The notes: a model not told the origin generated them from the sequence alone. Positions 43,175 to 55,260 are shown, counted from the stretch's first letter. The stretch: DNA of 64,000 nt from Prostheceraeus crozeri (GCA_907163375.1 CAJQUW010010382.1:62001-126000); one strand, 5' to 3'. Translations and numbers: made by a program.

Positions 43175-45736
43175 TTCATAATGTAAAGCAGACAAATATC
43201 AGTGGATGCCATGCCGATCTCCACACATATTTCATCACAACTGTACAGCTCCATTAAATTCAATATCACTAAAGTTTTAGGAAACATGCAGTTTAGTATA
43301 CGAGTGCATAATGACAAAAGCGCTAAATTGTGAAGACATCAAGAAACTTTTTGCTTTTGTTGACTTAAGTTTTATCTACTTTTTCATTACTTTGGCTTAT
43401 TGCTATATTTTCGTTCTCGTTAAGTCAAACAAAATCTGATAGAATATAACGCATAACAAGATTAAGAACATTATTGAACATAAACGTTATGACCGTCATA
43501 ATCCCCCATGTGACGAAATCGTGCATCTTAATGCTGCATGTATATATGACACAATATAACGCAGCTCAAGTCTAGAGATCACACGACAAATTAAATGATA
43601 ATTAAAAGAAGACGTGATCTATACCGAATAATAATCACTTTGAATTGTGATAGGCTTTTTCATTTCATTGCAAGTTCTTCGTTCCGATAGTTCTCCTAGC
43701 ATCTTCATGAGGTCATGTCTGCTGCAATGTAATTGATTTATTTCATCTTTTCAATTCGTGATGACTTTGACAGTTCCCATGGATACATATTCTCGAAATT
43801 AAGTTTGAAATTAATTTTCCCAGGTAGTTGCTTTAATACAAGTAGGTGCTATCGCAAAGTTCATAGACTTTTGTTACTGAGTTGTAAATCCAGTACGTAC
43901 GTTGTCCTGCATCTTTAATTGAAACCTAGTAGGCATCAATTACTTGTCTTGTCATGGTAGGCCTATTGTGAAAACCCTGTTTTCATTTGTGTGTATATAT
44001 TTGAGAATGATTTGAAATAGGGTTCTGTGACAGCTCGCCGTTTACTTTTTGCCGCGTTTTGGTGAACTGCTCTCGATTCTCCCTGATGGGAAATCGAAAC
44101 TAAACTTTAAATTCTCCCAAAAAATATTGTGTGCGAGATTTTGCTTCCAATAAATTTCCCTTTGGAAATTGAGTATTTTCACATATTTTATTTTTGTAAA
44201 TATCCACCTGTAAATTCTTTGTTTAACTGCATCAATGTGAGTGACTTTAATGGTCGTTCACAATCTAGTATAAAACTACCTGCCAGACTATCTAGCAGCA
44301 CAGAGTAATTGGTTTTGGAATAAATCGCATTCTGTTACCTGCGACTTCTGCAACAGGTTCCATAACTGCAGAACTTTTGCAACTTGCAACAGCGATAGCA
44401 CTCTCAAAAATCTTGGTTTTTAGTTTTTTAAAAAAATAAACTATTTGGATTCAAAACTTTATCTTTGGATTTTTGTAAAACCAAGACCTGTATATTGATT
44501 TTTGAAAGCAAAGTTTGCTTTCTACCAAAGGTCTATGAATCTTTGCTGGTGGCATAAATAATGTACCGAAATAGAATGCGAACGAATGTCTCCTTATACG
44601 TGTAGGCGCATACATGCTGATACAATTAATGATATACACATAATCACAACATAAGACCATTAAATCCATGGTGTATGGTTGAGATGATTGTACATTGTTT
44701 GTAGATGGCTGATATACATGTACATGTAGGTATGCAATCACAATATAAGATTAATGATGGACTAATAGTAGTATGTCCGAGAACAAATTGATTTGAAGCA
44801 TAGGAAGGAAAATCATTTAGTCATTATAACACAGCATGCATGCCTTAGCATCTTAAATCAAATTGAACGTCTCTCAAAAAGACATCCAAGAAACGAAATC
44901 AATAGAAGTATAATTAAAAACTTGTTCATGGGTTTTTGAAACCACATTTGGTTCCAATTAGCACATCGAGTGAAATGTTTTCCTTGAAATTTTGAAAATC
45001 AGGGATCTTAAATTGATTTCTCAAACCTGCTTCTGATTCCTGATATTGGATGAAATGGCAACTATTCAGACACGTTCCCATTTTTCATCTGATATAACTC
45101 AATATTTCATATACTGTCTACAGATTTGACTCTATGCCAGGAGGAAAAGTTGAACAACCAAATTTGTTTTCTTGAAAAAACGACATTTTTAATCTGACTG
45201 CTTGAAAGGCTGTGATTATGGTTGTCATCAAGGCAGATATCATTCACTTTATCATGTGATTTATTGATATTCTGGTGGCCAAAGAGCTATGATGTATACC
45301 TGTATCAATAAATTTATTGCTTTAATATTCATAATCACCACAGACTTGATGTATGATTCACAAGGATCACGCATTTCATGCAAATGAATGATAGAAGAAA
45401 TGTTCAAATCACTTTCTCAGGTGATAATTTTTCCAAAAATATCCGTCAATCTGACTACGGCTAATTTTGTCAAAAAATATTCGACAATAATAGTAGAGAT
45501 CCCGTAATTATAACAATTAAAGGGAAAACTGAAAGCATTTATGGTAATTATTTCAATTTTCAGTGAAATTTGAAGCACAGCTTTTATCGCACACACGCAC
45601 ACATTTAGTCAAAAGAGGAAGTACTTGTAAATGAAATCAAATGAACTGATTGACAAAAGAACTGATAATTCCTTTATTTTGTCTGTAGGTGCTGCATCCA
45701 AATAGGTCCACTTAATCCGGAATCAATATTTAGAAA
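43175..45736. other. Long AT-rich region without recognised genes
   Basis: Only short unrecognised frames occur. No tRNA, repeat array or TIR pair was identified. Confidence 0.4.
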
Positions 45737-45740
45737 TTAA

Positions 45741-48174
45741 CCCGGGAACGCGGAGAAATTTTTTTCGTGATACAAGGTTCATTTTATTTTTTCTTCATTT
45801 GGATGTACTGAAGTAGTTTATATGTAGAGGGATTAGTTTTTATACTGTGTACTTCGGGCTGGGTAGGACTGGACATAAATGTCCAGTCAGCCGTTAGTGA
45901 GTACTTTTTTCATGAATAAAAATGAGCTCTGAGAGGTTTCCATTAGCATCTTTTATTGTATCTATCGGTCAATGCACTGAATAAAAAGAGGTTGATAGAA
46001 ATAAACACAGGTCCGTCCAACACAGCTCTCTTCAAAGATAACTCAGTTCTAGTCATTTCGTGTGATAGAGTGCGAAGCAACCAACACAAATGAATACGTT
46101 GCATTTGAAGCACTTTGTGTTCGGCTTTGACGTATGGCATTCTTGGCAGATGCCACGCTTCTTTTCAGCAGCCATTACGATCAAATGCCGGATGTTGTCA
46201 TACCGCACGATGTCACCACCTGGAACTCCTCGGCGAATGTTGTTCGACTTCGGTGCCCTATGAGCCGCCGCGTTCTCCAAAATGCAACACACCAGTTCTC
46301 TCCTGAAGGCAACTTGACTTTCAGTTGCCTGCGTTTTTCACTCCATGCGTTTTGAACCCACGTGAACAATGACCACCACCACTTTTTGCCACCGATTGAT
46401 ATTCGGCAATGGTTTACATGTTGATCCATCCTGTCCGTTCCTCCCATTGCTTCATTGTAGCATTTAACTACAGCCTGGCGGGAGACTTGAATGGTCCTCT
46501 TCTCAGCTCGAGAATATCGACGCACCTTATCTACAGGTAAATCCCCAACGACAGTGGATGCGAGGGTTACGGTCGCGCTATCCTTCCAGCGAGTCACGAT
46601 GATATTTCCATCCTCTGTTATTGCCGCTTCACAACATCCTCGTTCCACTTTCTTGAAGTAATCTACCTTTCTGATAGGTGGCTGTCCTTGGATGCGATTC
46701 GGTCGGATTGTACCTGTTACATCGTAGCCTCGTCGCTGCATCTCCTCTAGGAGTTCGAAAGATGTGAAGTAATTGTCCAGATGGAAATGGAAAGGGAGAT
46801 GAACAATGTTTTCACGATACTGTTTCAGTAGATAAAGAACAGATGCACCACTTCGACCACAAAGTGTCACGTTTTCTTCTGCGTGTTCGGCAATACCTTT
46901 TCCTTGGTAAAAGTCCAATGCGAACAGATAACCGTCTGGTGTATTTTGACACCAAGCTTTGAATCCAAAGCGTATTGGCTTATTTCTGATTGCTTGTTTC
47001 AAGCCATGACGTCCGAAATACTTTACCATTGCTTCATCATGGCTAACGCTTCTTTCAGGAACAAAGTGCTCCATGAAGCGTTTTTGAAGGAATGTCATCA
47101 GAGGCCGTAGCTTCCAGTAGCGATCATTGTCATCTGATACACCATTGAAGTGGAGGTTCCGCTTTATGGTCTTGAACCGATCCCTTGACATCGAATTGGA
47201 GACGATTTCATTTCTTGTATCCTTTCCACATTCCCAATACATGGTGAAGTCGGGAACCGTTGTATATCCCGACTGAAGCAGGATGCCGATGAAGGTGCGA
47301 AGCTCCTCTCGTTGGATGTTGGGATTTGGACAATTTTTTCTCTGAGCATACTCATTACTTTCTTGGCAAATTACATCCAAAAGCCCATCCTTCCAGAATA
47401 GTTGAAACAGCTCGTTAGCAGTCTTTCCTACAGCCACTACTACAGCCTACTATGCACATCTTCGATTGCAAAGTCTTCATCAGACGGACATCTTCCAAGT
47501 TGTGCTGGCGCCAGCAAAACCCTTGCAGGCAATTTAGAAGCATCCTTATCACCTTCGTCCTCGGATCCTGAATAGCCATCAGATTGATCTCCGTCTGGAG
47601 GCTCCAAGAAGATTTCGATTTCTCCATAGTTGTGCTCCGAATCGCTTTCCAAGACCGCATCCAGGATCTCGTTGACCGTCATTCGAGAGCGCCTGCAAAA
47701 GTGAAGGATTTTGACATTGTACGGACAGTTAAATTAGCGGAATCATGAGGGGTCAAAAAGTACATGTACATAGTAACAGCTGGGTGGACATATATGTCCA
47801 GTGAAGGAATTTCATCATACTGTATTTACAAAATGAGATTCAAAGCCAATTGAAACAATTATTTGTAGTAAAAAGTGTTCTTTCTTCCCGGGCGCATCAT
47901 TCATTTGAGTCCAAACATCTGTGTTAGGGCAGTTTGCTTACCTTTTAGAATTGCTCATTTCTGAAATATATATCTGCTTCACTGAAAGAAAAAGAAAGAG
48001 TGTATGCACATGGAAATTTGCTTTGTGTAGTCATGATATCCAGCCTTGAGTGAGGCAATACATCATTTGTCAAGATCATAGAACATAAATCGATCATACG
48101 AGCATGCGCATAGACATATTCCAAATATTCAAAGATATTTATCAAGTGGACATATCTTATCAGCCGTTCGCGGG
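45741..48174 (-). mobile_element. piggyBac-like DNA transposon (2.4 kb, TTAA target)
   Basis: TTAA lies at 45737-45740 and 48175-48178. The inverted ends are cccgggaacg (left) and, inward from the right, cccgcgaacg. Palindromes centred on ggacat..atgtcc occur near both ends (45868-45887, 47785-47800), with partial copies (agtggacat at 48145; cagccgtt near 45888 and 48161). The transposase is on the minus strand. TTAA targets, ends and protein agree. Length is normal for the family. Confidence 0.9.
46053..47682 (-). pseudogene. piggyBac-like transposase (two frameshifts)
   Basis: The N-terminus (ATG 47682, 'MTVNEILDAVLESDSEHN') is acidic and ends in a stop at 47440 in its own frame. The main frame (47437-46181, 418 residues from the first possible codon) holds the DDE_Tnp_1_7 core: 'SVSHDEAMVKYFGRHG' (D134), 'FHLDNYFTSFELL' (D221) and 'NEAMGGTDRMDQHVNHCRI' (D335), then 'KKWWWSLFTW'. 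A further shift near 46230 gives the C-terminal cysteine-rich domain, 'ICQECHTSKPNTKCFKCNVF' and 'CVGCFALYHTK', ending at 46053. It would bind the TIRs and cut and paste at TTAA. All catalytic residues survive, so only two shifts block it. Confidence 0.88.
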
Positions 48175-48621
48175 TTAAGCAACTGATTTAAGTTGGTCTT
48201 TACGTCACGGCTTTATCAACTGCCAGACAATCCTACTACGAAACCAATTTTTGGATGAAATTTATTCGCTTTACAATTGACTTGCTACAATTCATTTCTG
48301 TCCTGACCTCAAAGCTGATGATAGGGAGATGTCCGCAGGTTTGAAAAAAACTTAAAACATTCATCAGTGGCTGTAAACACTGCGTTTCATCTTTAATATT
48401 TTGGATTGATTATATGTCATTTTTGTTCAAACACGTGGTGGCCTTGATCAAATTTGTGATGAATTGTAAGCAATTTAGCTAATTTGTCATTATATTTCAC
48501 GAGGCCTTTCGCCCGTCTCTTTTCAAGTGAAACTTCGGGAAGAAATGAAGTTAGTGTACAACAGTCTTATATGCAAAATCAAAGAGGAAGTGAATTAAAG
48601 TCAAATCCATGGCAGTGGGAG

Positions 48622-50612
48622 CAGTGGCGTATCCAAGGGGGGGACACGGGGGAATGTCCCCCCCCCCTCTGAGAGATATGATTTTAACACATAAGTTTAT
48701 GAAGAAGGAAAGTGCACTCAAACATCAATTCTCAATACATTCTGTGGAGTTGAGCTTTAGTGCTTGATTTGCCTGGGAGTCTTGTGTCAGAGTGTGACGT
48801 TGCTTTCTTACCGATAGCCATTGCCGATAGCGCCGATAACACATTCGTCAAACACTGACTTGCAGTGGCGTAGCGTGTATAGTATTCACAGTATTCAGTG
48901 AATACCTATTTATTTCCACTGTGTAAACTTAATGAATTCTATCCATTCTTAAATATAACCAGCTTTTTGTCCGTTGAAAAATCTTCTTTATTCAACCAAA
49001 AAGTATATAAAAGAAATCTGCATTATTTCAAAGTACATTTATGATAAGAGCTCATTAATTGCATCAATCAACGCTAATTTGGTCTTTGTATGTCTTTTCG
49101 GACATTTTTCCTTTGCTCTAAACTTTCCGAACGTGTTCAATGCGCCATCACACGCCTCCTTGATTATCTGCACCATGTCGACAGTTCTGTTATCAGTTTT
49201 AATTCTCCCAATATGAGGCTACTATTCAACTTGAGCATCTGAACACCACTGGTGAGTATTCCAATCGTGAATATTCTCTCATTCATAGGATAACAAGTAC
49301 TCAATTCATAATCGGACTCGTGTTACTCAAGAAAATTTTCGGAATCACAGAACAACTTTCGATCCAACTTCAGGCTAAGAAGATAGATTTTGTGGCAGCC
49401 ATGGAAGAAGTTCAACATGTAACTGACATCTTCAGGTCTTGGAGAAGTGAATCAATTGTATTCATCAATGGTTACGCAGAAGCCGTGAAGCTGTTTCAGT
49501 GCATTACGGACGATCCTTCTGCAGAGTTCGAAACACCACGACTGACATCAAAGCAAAAATATCGTTCGAATGTGCCTTCTTAATTTAATCAGCATCTGAT
49601 TATTACAGAAAAGCTACATGGTATCCTTTGGTTGATGCAATCATCTCACAGCTGAACGATCGCTTCAGTGAATCTTCAAAAACTGCCCTATCTATGTCAA
49701 ACTTCATACCAGATCGAGTTGCCGATGTCATAGTGGAAGATATGAAACGTATCTTTGAAAAATATAAATCCATACTACCAGATAGTCTTGATACTTGTAT
49801 GATGGAATTCTACAGATGGCAGCGAAAATGGAATTCAATTCCTAAACAAGATTGTCCTTCAAGCGTTGTGGAAGTCCTGAAGTCGTGTAATTCTGACCTA
49901 TATCCTAATATCTATATCCTACTGAAAGTGTTTGCTTCAATCCCAGTAACTTCGGCGACTGCAGAGCGGTCGTTCAGCAAGCTTCGTCAAGTGAAAACGT
50001 ACCTCCGTTCAACAATGAGTGAAGCACGTTTGACAGGATTGACTTTGCTGGCAATACATGTACACAAAGACATTCCACTGGATTACGACTTTGTGATTGA
50101 TTTGTATAAGACGGAGCACAACTCACGCTTTAAATTGTAATACGTTTACTTAACTCCTAACGGTCTCTCGTAAAAACATTAGTGTAAAGCTCAGAAAAAT
50201 GTTATGTTTTTAGCTTCTTTCTTCAGGAAAAGTATTTTTCAGTGCCTGTATATTGTTCTGTAATTTCACTGTACTGATAGAGGATATCTGAAGTATACAT
50301 GTAGAAGATGCGTACACTAATAATACTGTTTGCGTCACTGTTTAGTTTTATAATAATCTGTACCTGTTCAGTTTTACTGAATTCAATTTTAGGACGTTAC
50401 GGTATATCAAAATGTGGGATATCAAAATTCGGGATTAGCGAAAATGAATATGAAAGCGAAGATTAAATTATCGATAATATTACATGCGACTATGATTATA
50501 CTATTTATGATTATTATATTTCTTTGCGTTGAATATGCATAATCTTCGTGGTAGGCCAAAAAATTTATTAATTTTTGTACCCCCCCTTTTCAAAATCCTG
50601 GATACGCCCCTG
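48622..50612 (+). mobile_element. hAT transposon (1991 bp, exact 8-bp TSD)
   Basis: The left end cagtggcgtatcca, followed by a G run, and the right end (inward) caggggcgtatccaggattt, followed by a G run, are inverted copies. Exact duplications agtgggag lie at 48614-48621 and 50613-50620. The interior encodes the C-terminal half of a hAT transposase on the plus strand. It inserted near the stop codon of a Penelope-like ORF. Confidence 0.92.
49317..50140 (+). pseudogene. hAT transposase C-terminal half with dimerisation domain
   Basis: The first frame (49320-49583) has 'SIQLQAKKIDFVAAMEEVQH' and 'PRLTSKQKYRSNVPS', typical of the helical region of the THAP12/ZMYM1-like hAT branch. A shift near 49600 leads to 49628-50140: 'VDAIISQLNDRFSESSKTAL' and then the hAT dimerisation motif 'PVTSATAERSFSKLRQVKTY', containing the conserved E of the catalytic core and the last helices. 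It ends at TAA 50138-50140. The N-terminal finger and first two catalytic residues are missing, so the element could not move itself. Confidence 0.85.
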
Positions 50613-50620
50613 AGTGGGAG

Positions 50621-51034
50621 AGTCAATACTGATTTTTTTTGGATACACAATACTGGACGGAGATCGCGGATGAACATGGCTTCCAAATAGAGTAGAAGCA
50701 GTGGATGGCGTGACGTCACGATGCGGTTGAAGTATGACAGTTTTGGTCTGTCAGCTGTGAATGAAGGGCAGACGATCACGTGTCGTGTTACTGCGCTGTT
50801 TGGCTCCGCTGATGATCTCGGTCTTGTGTATCCTCGCATGGCCAACGTCGGCAGGTGTTCGGCCGCACTTCTCTGAAGCCATTTCTCTGTACGCCCAACA
50901 TAACTGTCGCCCCAGCTACATTCAAATTTGTAGACTACGTTGGACGCACAGGAGAGAGGCAGCGGATCCTTGAGAGATCGGACCGGAATGCGCTTAGTGG
51001 TGAAGGCAATCTGGGGCTCAACAGCAGGGAGCGC
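50621..51034 (-). pseudogene. Penelope-like GIY-YIG domain (5'-truncated)
   Basis: An open minus-strand frame reads 'PQIAFTTKRIPVRSLKDPLP', 'NVVYKFECSWGDSYVGRTEK', 'WLQRSAAEHLP' and, at its end, 'LEAMFIRDLRPVLCIQ'. This is a complete GIY-YIG domain with the catalytic E in 'LEAMFI'. About 135 codons are uninterrupted, which is unusual among the fragments here. The RT part is absent; instead an inverted piece of 3' UTR abuts at about 51043. The true C-terminus lies beyond the hAT insertion at 48613-48590. Confidence 0.82.
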
Positions 51035-51160
51035 CAGAGCAGTTGACGTCTTTCATTTTGTATTCATTTCACCGTTGTACGCCAACCTTATTTCTTCCCG
51101 AAGTTTCACTTGAAAAGAGTCGCGCGAAAGGTCTCGTGAAATATAATGACAAATCAGCTT

Positions 51161-52400
51161 ATTTGTTTATAAGTCATTTTAATTTTCCGTGGATTCAGCT
51201 AGGAAATATATGCCTAAGCAAATGAGACAAAATTTGTCTGCGGGAGTTTGATTCCTACCACGAAATTAGTCCCCTCATTGCTTCATTTTCGCTTGAGCTC
51301 GTTCTTAGCCTTGACATCGACCTTTACCTCGGTTTTCATGTGATCAGCATGTAATTATGAAAAATTGTCATCACAATTTGTACAGTTAAAGCGAGTTTTT
51401 TAAATTAAATCAACCGTCGTTCAATGTTGGCACGTTTACAATGTCTGTGACCTTGTGATGCCTTTCAGATTCTCTACTCAGTTTGTAAAGCTTTCAGACC
51501 ATAAAGCCCTTGTGCAATGATAAAATCGATGAAAATCTCTAATAGATAGCTAAATGCATGCATAGCAAAACAAGTTAATAAAATTATTAGTATTTAGTTC
51601 TCAGCGATCAGTTTGGATGACCAGATAAGCGAACGAGATAAAGTCTGGTAACTAACGTGTTTGATCTGTGTAACGGGAATTGATTATCATAAAATCAATA
51701 GATTAGTTTTCAAATTCCAAGCTCGAATTCAAATAATGTACTTTTGCATGACATTCAGCTACGTGAGCGCCTATATCGGATGGAGACTATCGTGTTAACT
51801 CTAATGAATGCGCTACCACCAACATGAAAACCTCAAAATGTGAATATATGACGTTCATTAGTATCAGCATCCACAAGAATTTGTAGACACAAGTGATGAA
51901 GTGATAATGGAATCATATCCAAGTAAGTGATGTGGTTTTCAGGAAATACAGAATATCGAGTGCATCAAAATAATTTTCAGGGTCAAATTTCAGAAAAAAT
52001 GAAAGTTTTCAAAATTTAATTGGAGATAGGTAAAATAGAATATAATCTGCAGCTTTTAATTTTTGCTGCAAATCATATTTTCAGCACATAACATATCTAT
52101 GTCACGCAACAAACTGTCAAATTCCTCCGAAATCGTTCGCATTGGAGAATTCGATCGACTTATCGTTTAAACTGAAGGAGAATACTGACGATGCTTATCA
52201 GCCTCCTCGTACGATTTCCTTTGAAATTCAGTTTGTTAGTCATACTGAGAAAGCACGTCTCGGTCACCGGGTATCGAGAAAAAATGTGTCAAAGAATTTA
52301 TCGTCAATCAGCAAGTGCAGTCTGCGAAGGTGAATAGTGGACAATCTTAAATTTTTCTGGAATGTCAGAATTGTCAATCACTAGAGTAGGTAGAGAAGGT
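51161..52400. other. AT-rich region without recognised genes
   Basis: No known coding motif, RNA gene or TIR pair was identified. Short open frames (for example 52142-52333) have no recognisable content. Confidence 0.45.
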
Positions 52401-52404
52401 AGAC

Positions 52405-53225
52405 TGGTAACTCCGCAAATATTAAATTCCCAATGTGTATACACTTTCGATTTTATTAAATGAACTAAAGGGGATATAGTTGGAAATTGATACCAAAAGT
52501 GAGATATGCAAATTTTTGAAGTTTTGAAGACATTGCCACGGAATTGACTGATTCTATTGTAATGCAGAAGGAATGATGGTATTTTACAGATTCTCAGTGT
52601 CATGACAGCCTTGGAGATTTAATGCTTGTTAAATAAGCAATTCGATGGCTTCCAATTACTTTCATGCTCAACCTCTAGAGTATTTTCTTAAGCATGATCC
52701 ACAGGCAACCTGCCACTGGCAGAGCAAAATAACGGAATCAAAAGACAATGACTTCAGTAAAACTTTGGAAGATGTAAATGGGTCCACATCACTATTCAGA
52801 TTCTAGAAATGAAATATGAACTTAGTGAATCATAAAATCATGCCGGTGAAATTTGAATTAAAAACTTGAAATTTCAGCCAAGAAAGCACGAATAATATCG
52901 CGACTTTTTCATGAAGACTTTCATTATGATACAATTCATGAAATTCCCTTGATAATCAGCTTAATTTCCGCTTAGTTAGGATGCTTAGTAGCAAATATTC
53001 ATTCCTTTTGATATCCAACTTGTTTCATACTACTGATTTAGGAGAGTCATCTCGGTAGTATGTAAATTTGCAAAATTTTGACTTTTTTCAAAACTGCTCA
53101 AATAATTATTTGGACCACGGGAACATAATCTCCGCAAAAAACTGAATCTTTTCATACAAAAATTTTCACTGTATACAGATACTTTACTGAGTCGACACTC
53201 TACATGTATATCACTACTCTATGGT
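52405..53225 (+). repeat. Dispersed ~0.9-kb repeat, copy 1
   Basis: It aligns by eye with 57358-58349 in direct orientation: 'cgattttattaaatgaact', 'attgccacggaattga', 'tttcatgaagactttcatta', 'gagtcatctcggtagtat' and 'ttattttggacca'-like blocks appear in the same order. It has no coding potential. Differences are substitutions and small indels. Confidence 0.85.
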
Positions 53226-53879
53226 CAATCAATTCCCCATCAAATCGTTTTCGCTCAAATAATGACAGTAATCTGCTAGACATTATTATATATGCACTGT
53301 ACAGGGTGGGTCCAAAAAAGAATATGAGCCTACACAACAATTATGGGAAATGTATTTTCACTCTGTTTGCTCAAAAGTGTTAGTTTTTCATAAGGAATCC
53401 TACAGAAGAATATATCTAGAATTATCAGCACTTTGCATACAGCGAAAATTCAATTCTTGCAATGATTTATAGCATCAAATACAATCATACTCAATACGCA
53501 CGGAACATAAATCAATCTGAAGATGTCAACCATCACCTGGCCTCTCCAACACAAAACTGAAACTGGACGGTTGGCGTAAAAGAAATTATGATGTTCGATG
53601 TATTTTTAAGGATGCTTATTTTATTTCTGCTTTGCCACCAAAACAAACATGTTATCATCGTTCTTCATAAAGATTTCAAAACTTCAAAATGAATTTTATG
53701 TCTCTGCGTAATCATGTCTAATATACTACTATTATAGGTAGGCCTGTATGTATTGTGCGAAATATGTGACAAAAATTGGGCTGTAATTGGGCTGAACCGG
53801 CGCGCAGTTCACCGGTTCTAGGGCCGGTGCACCGAAAGCAAATTTGCTTTTTTATTGTGTAGTTTCTATCTAATTTTGT

Positions 53880-54479
53880 CAATGAATACAACTGTGCCTG
53901 CGGAGCAGGTTATGCCGGCAGAACAGAGAGACCGGCACTACTGCAGTTTAGTGCACCCTAAAACAACGGCGCATTCTTCCGAAAACGATGACTACGCACA
54001 ATACACCGAAGCGCGCGCTCGGTGTAATGTGCGAAGACGAAGACGAAGACACACGAAGACACAAAGACACTCATTTATAACTATAGGGAAGAACGAACGG
54101 CATTCATTCTGTTGATTAAATCATGTTGTTCTCACATGCATTTTAGGGGGCACTAAACTGCAGTAGGGGTAAAAGAGGGTGCACTAAACTGCAGTAGTGC
54201 CGAGAGACCTTTCAACAAGCGCATCAGTGAACATCTGCCGAAATGATGCTTAGAGGGAAGACAGCAGCCACGCTCAAAAGCCAAGCCATTATTCGCAATA
54301 ACGCAGATATGTATAATATGTGCCGCCAACACAGACCTTCGACAGAATTGTTTCGTGTCCTAAAGCAGTGTTTCACCAGTCTTCGTCTGCGCATAACGGA
54401 AGCGGTGTGTATTCGTTTTTTTGACAAGCCGTCATTGTGTGTCCGAAAAATGAGTATCTGTTTGATTGTCAGCTGATTC
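53880..54479 (+). pseudogene. Penelope-like GIY-YIG fragment split by a MITE
   Basis: Before the MITE, 53882-53933 encodes 'CACGAGYAGRTERP'; after it, from 54202, coding resumes with 'PFNKRISEHLP' once one copy of the duplicated 8 bp is left out. A one-base shift near 54240 leads to 'LRGKTAATLKSQAIIRNNAD', 'LRLRITEAVCIRFFD' and 'PSLCVRK', the C-terminal GIY-YIG end with its catalytic E. It ends at TGA near 54476. The upstream RT is absent. A second GIY-YIG tail follows on the same strand. Confidence 0.78.
53934..54201. mobile_element. MITE with perfect 26-bp TIRs and 8-bp TSD
   Basis: The first and last 26 bases are perfect inverted copies (starting ggcactactgcagtttagt). gagagacc is duplicated exactly at 53926-53933 and 54202-54209. 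A further inner copy of the end (ggcactaaactgcagtag) lies at 54149-54166. At 268 bp it has no gene of its own. Perfect ends in a decayed host suggest a recent jump. Confidence 0.92.
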
Positions 54480-54599
54480 TGCAATAATTTTACTATTCCT
54501 TTTCTTTCCTTTTTCTTTCTTTCGTTAATTTATTTGTATCAAAATTTATCTTTGTCGTATATTTTCATTATAATTTTATTTAATATTTTTTTCAAATTC

Positions 54600-54848
54600 T
54601 TTTCTACTAGAGATAATAAAACCAATAATAGCGCGCTTTACATCCATCTCAGAGATGAACATAGGGGGATAGGCGGCATCGGAAACTTTCAAGTCGGCTT
54701 CATTCATAAACTGTTCAGCACTCGAGACACAACAATAGCAGAGGCAAAAGCAATAACACATCTCAAACCTACAATAAACAGGAAACACGAAGACTACAAT
54801 CTCTCTTCACAGTTCGACAGTCACGCATGCAACCAATACACTTTTTAA
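54600..54848 (+). pseudogene. Second GIY-YIG C-terminal fragment
   Basis: In-frame 'ALYIHLRDEHRGIGGIGNFQ' is followed by 'TIAEAKAITHLKPTINRKHE', the C-terminal E and 'L-K-P-x-I-N' pattern of GIY-YIG domains in Penelope-like and related retroelements. It ends at TAA 54846-54848. The YIG core is not visible upstream, where the sequence is T-rich. It differs in type from the fragment just before it (I-N-R-K-H-E end rather than L-C-V-Q), so two separate insertions are likely. Confidence 0.6.
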
Positions 54849-55260
54849 CATAACTCGCATCTTAGAATAAAACTCCACACTGTTGCATCTTGGCCGTTAC
54901 CATCAACCGATAGAAGGCGCAGGACGCCGAAGGCCCGTCTGAAGCGTGTTTTACTTTTCCACTTAAAATTATAAACCTCGACAAAACTTTGGGGAGTTTT
55001 GCTGATTCTTAACAGTTTCCATGCAATCATGTTGCATTTTCTTTCTTAACTGTCAATATTCTCATCAAGTGACTTTACCTTTCACAGTATGTTGTTTGTT
55101 GTGCTTCTCACCTTCAGACTACTTTCAACATGATTTGCATGCGTTCATTTTCTGTCAATCCCGTATAAATTCTGTGAATATCATTTTTGTGATGTGGACA
55201 GTCTGTTTGTTCATCTGTAACAATGACATCGGTTTTTGATGACGTCTTCGTCAACTTTAA

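Larger units (their letters stand above)
48486..51160. mobile_element. Penelope-like fragment in head-to-head layout, split by a hAT element
   Basis: The minus-strand GIY-YIG coding (51034-50621) continues, after removing the hAT element and its duplicated 8 bp, into 48613-48486: it ends with 'LTLPLPWI' and a stop, then a 3' UTR. The last ~60 bp of this UTR (48486-48545) is repeated in inverted orientation at 51096-51156 (gaagtttcacttgaaaagag; ctcgtgaaatataatgaca). The 3' UTR thus flanks the coding piece on both sides, facing outward. Confidence 0.75.

Noticed and set aside
53855..54115. 86-codon frame with an arginine-rich stretch
   Set aside because: It reads across the border of the perfect-TIR MITE in a different frame from the GIY-YIG domain; chance frame.
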